A program made the position numbers and the translations under genes. The notes under the pieces were generated by a model, which did no database searches, was not told the origin of the DNA, and was given only the letters and a program-made list of their open reading frames with translations. Below, one piece after another: positions 61,750 through 64,000 of a stretch of DNA of 64,000 nt (position 1 is its first letter; each line of letters starts with the position of its first letter). The DNA lies in contig NZ_BOMZ01000033.1 of NCBI RefSeq assembly GCF_016862455.1, forward strand, positions 124,001-188,000, in the 5' to 3' direction. The stretch is from Actinoplanes utahensis (GTDB lineage Bacteria > Actinomycetota > Actinomycetes > Mycobacteriales > Micromonosporaceae).

Positions 61750-63825
61750 CTAGCGGCCTCGGCCGTGTCTCGGCGGTTGCGGCCCACCGGTGACAGAGGG
61801 CGCGGCTTCCAGATGCCCCACCGGTAGGTCCGCAGAAACCCGTTCGGCCAGCCGGTAGGTGTCCCGGCCGGCGTTCTTCGCCACGTACAGCGCATCATCG
61901 GCGGCGTCCAGCACCTGCTGGGCGGTCGCCCCGTGCTCCGGGAACACCGCGATCCCGATCGAGACGCTGATCGAGATCCGGTCGGCGAGGTCCGGCCGGC
62001 GGGGATCGACAGGCACCGGCCAGTCCCGTACCGCGGCGCCCAGCCGCTCGGCGACTATCACCCCGCCGTACGCGTCCGTCTCCGGCAGCAGCACCACGAA
62101 CTCCTCGCCGCCCTGGCGGAACGCCACGTCGACCTCGCGCAGCCCGATCCGGATCCGCCTGGCGAACTCGCCCAGCACCTGGTCACCAGCCGTATGCCCG
62201 TACGTGTCGTTCACCTCTTTGAAGTGGTCCAGGTCGAGGACGAGGACGGTCAGCATCCGGCCGAACCGGCTGGCCCGCTCCACCTCTCGGCGCAGCACCT
62301 CGCGCAGATAACGGTAGTTCCACAGACCGGTGAGCGGGTCGGTCAGCGACAGACGTTGCGCCTCCTCGTGCACCCGCACGTTGTGCACCGCCACCCCGGC
62401 CTGCCCGGCGAAGGTCCGCAACGTGCGCAGGTCGCTGTCCTCGAACGCCGGGCCGCCCAGCCTGTCGTAGAGGGCCAGCACCCCGAGCACACCCGGCTCC
62501 GGGTCGGCGTCCTCGTTCGGCGGGGCGCAGATCGGAACGGCGAGATACGACTCACATCCCGGTTCGTCGGGATCGGCGCCGGTCGCACCCCGCAGGGGTG
62601 ATCCGGTCGCCGCGACCGTCCCCAGCACGCCGCGGCCCGGCTCCAGGCGCCGCTGCGACAACTCGGCGGCGGGCACATCCCAGTCACCGGTCAGACCGCT
62701 GCCGCAGCGGGCGGCCAGCCTGCCGTCCGCCGGGTCGGCGAGCACGATCAGCCCGGCCCGGGCGCCGGTGGCGGTCATCGCCGTCCGCAGGATCACCGGC
62801 AGGATCCGGTCCAGATCATGGGTGCTGGACAGGGTGTCGCCGAGGATTGCCAGATGCCGCCGCAGCTGGTCCCGGCTGGCGGTCAGCGCCTGCACGTAGG
62901 ACTGCAGCTCCCGGGTCATCCGGTTGAAGGTGCCGGCCAGGCGGCCCAGCTCGTCCGGGCGCGGGATCGGCACACGGGTGTCCAGATCGCCGTTGGCCAC
63001 CCGATCCGCGGCCCAGGCCAGGTCACCGAGCGGCCGGGTGGTGGAACGGGCCAGCCAGCGCGCGGCCAGTATCGCCACCGCGGCGGTCACCAGCACGATC
63101 AGGGGCAGCAGCACGTAACGCAGGGGGGACTCGCGGACCGGCACGCTGAGATGGAGATCGAGCGGCCGGCCGGGGGCGGCGGTCAGGTCCCGGTGGGCGG
63201 CTCCGGCGGCGGCCGGCGGGCCCGTGCCGAGCGCGACGCCGGCGCCGGCGGTCTCCCCCAGCCGGTCCAGCAACGCGGCGTCGATCTGCTGGGCGGCGGT
63301 CACGGTGACCTCGGCGGCGTACGCGGACGCGGCGATCGCCGTGGGCTTCTCCCCCGCCCGCCCTTCTTCCCCGACTCGTCCCGCCCCCGCTTGTTCGGCC
63401 GCCGCCTGTCCGGCCGCCGCCTGTCCAGTCTCTCCCGCGGGCGCCTGTCCCGCTGCCGGTGCCGGGTCTGCGCAGTCCTTCCAGCCGGGTGTTCCGGAGT
63501 CGCTGGAAACGCCGGAACGACTCATGATCGGCTGATCCGGATCAGTCACGGTGATCGCGGTAGCCAGTCCCCGGGCGACCAACTGATCGACGACGGGGGC
63601 CCGGCTATCGGCCGGAACGACGGCGACGGCGTCGGCCGCGGCCTGCAGTTGGCGGCAGATCGCGCCGACCGAGGCGCTCACCGTCGCCTCCGCGTGATCG
63701 AGACGCTCCGTGGTCCGCTCCCGGTTCACGGCTCCGACGGTCAGCGCGACGAAGATGGACCCCAGCAGGACCGGACCGAGCACGACCACCAGGAATGCGC
63801 TGGTCAGCCGGCCACGTAGTGTCAC
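61750..63825 (-). CDS. Membrane diguanylate cyclase with HAMP, GAF and GGDEF domains (691 aa)
   Basis: GTG at 63825 has GGGAGG 5 nt upstream. TM1 (~8-30), an extracytoplasmic sensor domain with an Ala/Gly/Gln-rich insert (~125-170), TM2 (~235-255), HAMP, GAF (~330-470) and GGDEF (~500-660). The active-site box is G-G-E-E-F and is preceded at 5 residues by R-E-V-D, a product-inhibition (RxxD) I-site. It should synthesise c-di-GMP and be feedback-inhibited. No EAL domain is present. It lies between galU and the divergent 5-formyltetrahydrofolate cyclo-ligase gene. Confidence 0.93.
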   Translation of the reverse strand: MTLRGRLTSAFLVVVLGPVLLGSIFVALTVGAVNRERTTERLDHAEATVSASVGAICRQLQAAADAVAVVPADSRAPVVDQLVARGLATAITVTDPDQPIMSRSGVSSDSGTPGWKDCADPAPAAGQAPAGETGQAAAGQAAAEQAGAGRVGEEGRAGEKPTAIAASAYAAEVTVTAAQQIDAALLDRLGETAGAGVALGTGPPAAAGAAHRDLTAAPGRPLDLHLSVPVRESPLRYVLLPLIVLVTAAVAILAARWLARSTTRPLGDLAWAADRVANGDLDTRVPIPRPDELGRLAGTFNRMTRELQSYVQALTASRDQLRRHLAILGDTLSSTHDLDRILPVILRTAMTATGARAGLIVLADPADGRLAARCGSGLTGDWDVPAAELSQRRLEPGRGVLGTVAATGSPLRGATGADPDEPGCESYLAVPICAPPNEDADPEPGVLGVLALYDRLGGPAFEDSDLRTLRTFAGQAGVAVHNVRVHEEAQRLSLTDPLTGLWNYRYLREVLRREVERASRFGRMLTVLVLDLDHFKEVNDTYGHTAGDQVLGEFARRIRIGLREVDVAFRQGGEEFVVLLPETDAYGGVIVAERLGAAVRDWPVPVDPRRPDLADRISISVSIGIAVFPEHGATAQQVLDAADDALYVAKNAGRDTYRLAERVSADLPVGHLEAAPSVTGGPQPPRHGRGR

Positions 63826-63907
63826 ACATCCTCCCGGGAGTGGCCCTCTCTTCCAGCGATGCTGACATAGTGTGTGCCGTTTGCCGGTTTCCGTAAGGGG
63901 GTGTTGC

Positions 63908-64000
63908 ATGTCGGATTTAACCGGTGACGCGGAAAAATCACGGCAAATTAAGATCGCGCTCCGCGCTCGCCTACTCACAGCCCGTAGATCACTTTCCGAC
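63908..64000 (+). CDS. fthC: 5-formyltetrahydrofolate cyclo-ligase, N-terminal fragment (3' end outside window)
   Basis: ATG at 63908 with AAGGGGG 6 nt upstream opens a frame to the window end (31 residues). K-I-A-L-R-A-R-L-L-T-A-R-R-S-L-S-D matches the N-terminal K-x-x-L-R-x-x-L-x-x-x-R motif of the family, and the gene is commonly found divergent from galU in actinobacteria. Codon 4 is TTA, rare at this GC content and dependent on a bldA-type tRNA-Leu. Confidence 0.72.
   Translation, partial: MSDLTGDAEKSRQIKIALRARLLTARRSLSD

Overview
The window is a single high-GC actinobacterial chromosome segment, most like Micromonosporaceae (Actinoplanes or Micromonospora type). Genus assignment is inference from the strong G/C third-position bias, the conservon (cvnABCD) cluster, an SCO4848-family protein, a SepX-like gene beside rimJ-glp-galU, the glmU-prs-rplY-pth and tatD-rsmA-ispE gene orders, and many apparently leaderless starts with a TAnnnT box 6-8 nt upstream. 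No prophage, CRISPR array, integrase or intact insertion sequence was seen. It reads as chromosome core with accessory pockets.

Layout. 0-4.1 kb: the 3' end of an aldehyde dehydrogenase gene, an acidic protein, and a large low-complexity protein. The last has an N-terminal half resembling an IS110-type transposase without recognisable catalytic acids, and a C-terminal tail shared with the conservon sensor kinase. 4.1-5.5 kb: repeat-rich DNA without a convincing gene. 5.5-10.5 kb: a complete conservon (sensor kinase, roadblock protein, DUF742 protein, small GTPase). 11-21 kb: nucleoside uptake and salvage (BMP lipoprotein, ABC ATPase, two permeases, cytidine deaminase with an extra C-terminal domain, thymidine phosphorylase, adenosine deaminase) plus an RlmA-type rRNA methyltransferase.

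21-27 kb: small membrane and conserved proteins, YihY, a 2'-5' RNA ligase-like protein, trpS, galE-galK and an RsbW-like ATPase. 27.8-32.7 kb: sugar-phosphate transferase with cysQ-cysD-cysN. 32.8-37 kb: pth, rplY, prs, glmU and tRNA-Gln. 37-45.7 kb: an HTH/LAGLIDADG-like protein, TetR, DUF4383, an ABC-F ATPase, ispE, a 26-codon coupled mini-ORF, rsmA, tatD and two uncharacterised genes. 45.7-54.6 kb: metG, a membrane protein, rsmI, a protein O-mannosyltransferase, a Ser/Thr/Pro-rich membrane-anchored protein and a polysaccharide deacetylase/glycosyltransferase fusion. 54.7-57.8 kb: a GAF pseudokinase, a DUF2199 protein, a secreted low-complexity protein and tRNA-Ala. 58-64 kb: sepX-like, rimJ, glp/moeA, galU, a GGDEF diguanylate cyclase, and the 5' end of 5-formyltetrahydrofolate cyclo-ligase.

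The least conventional signals are: the IS110-like/CvnA-tail fusion near the conservon; the 26-codon ORF overlapping rsmA and ispE at both ends; a 4 x 17 bp tandem repeat supplying the stop codons of two convergent genes; a dispersed intergenic element present three times; a probable CTG start in the nucleoside ABC ATPase; and the cytidine deaminase extension.
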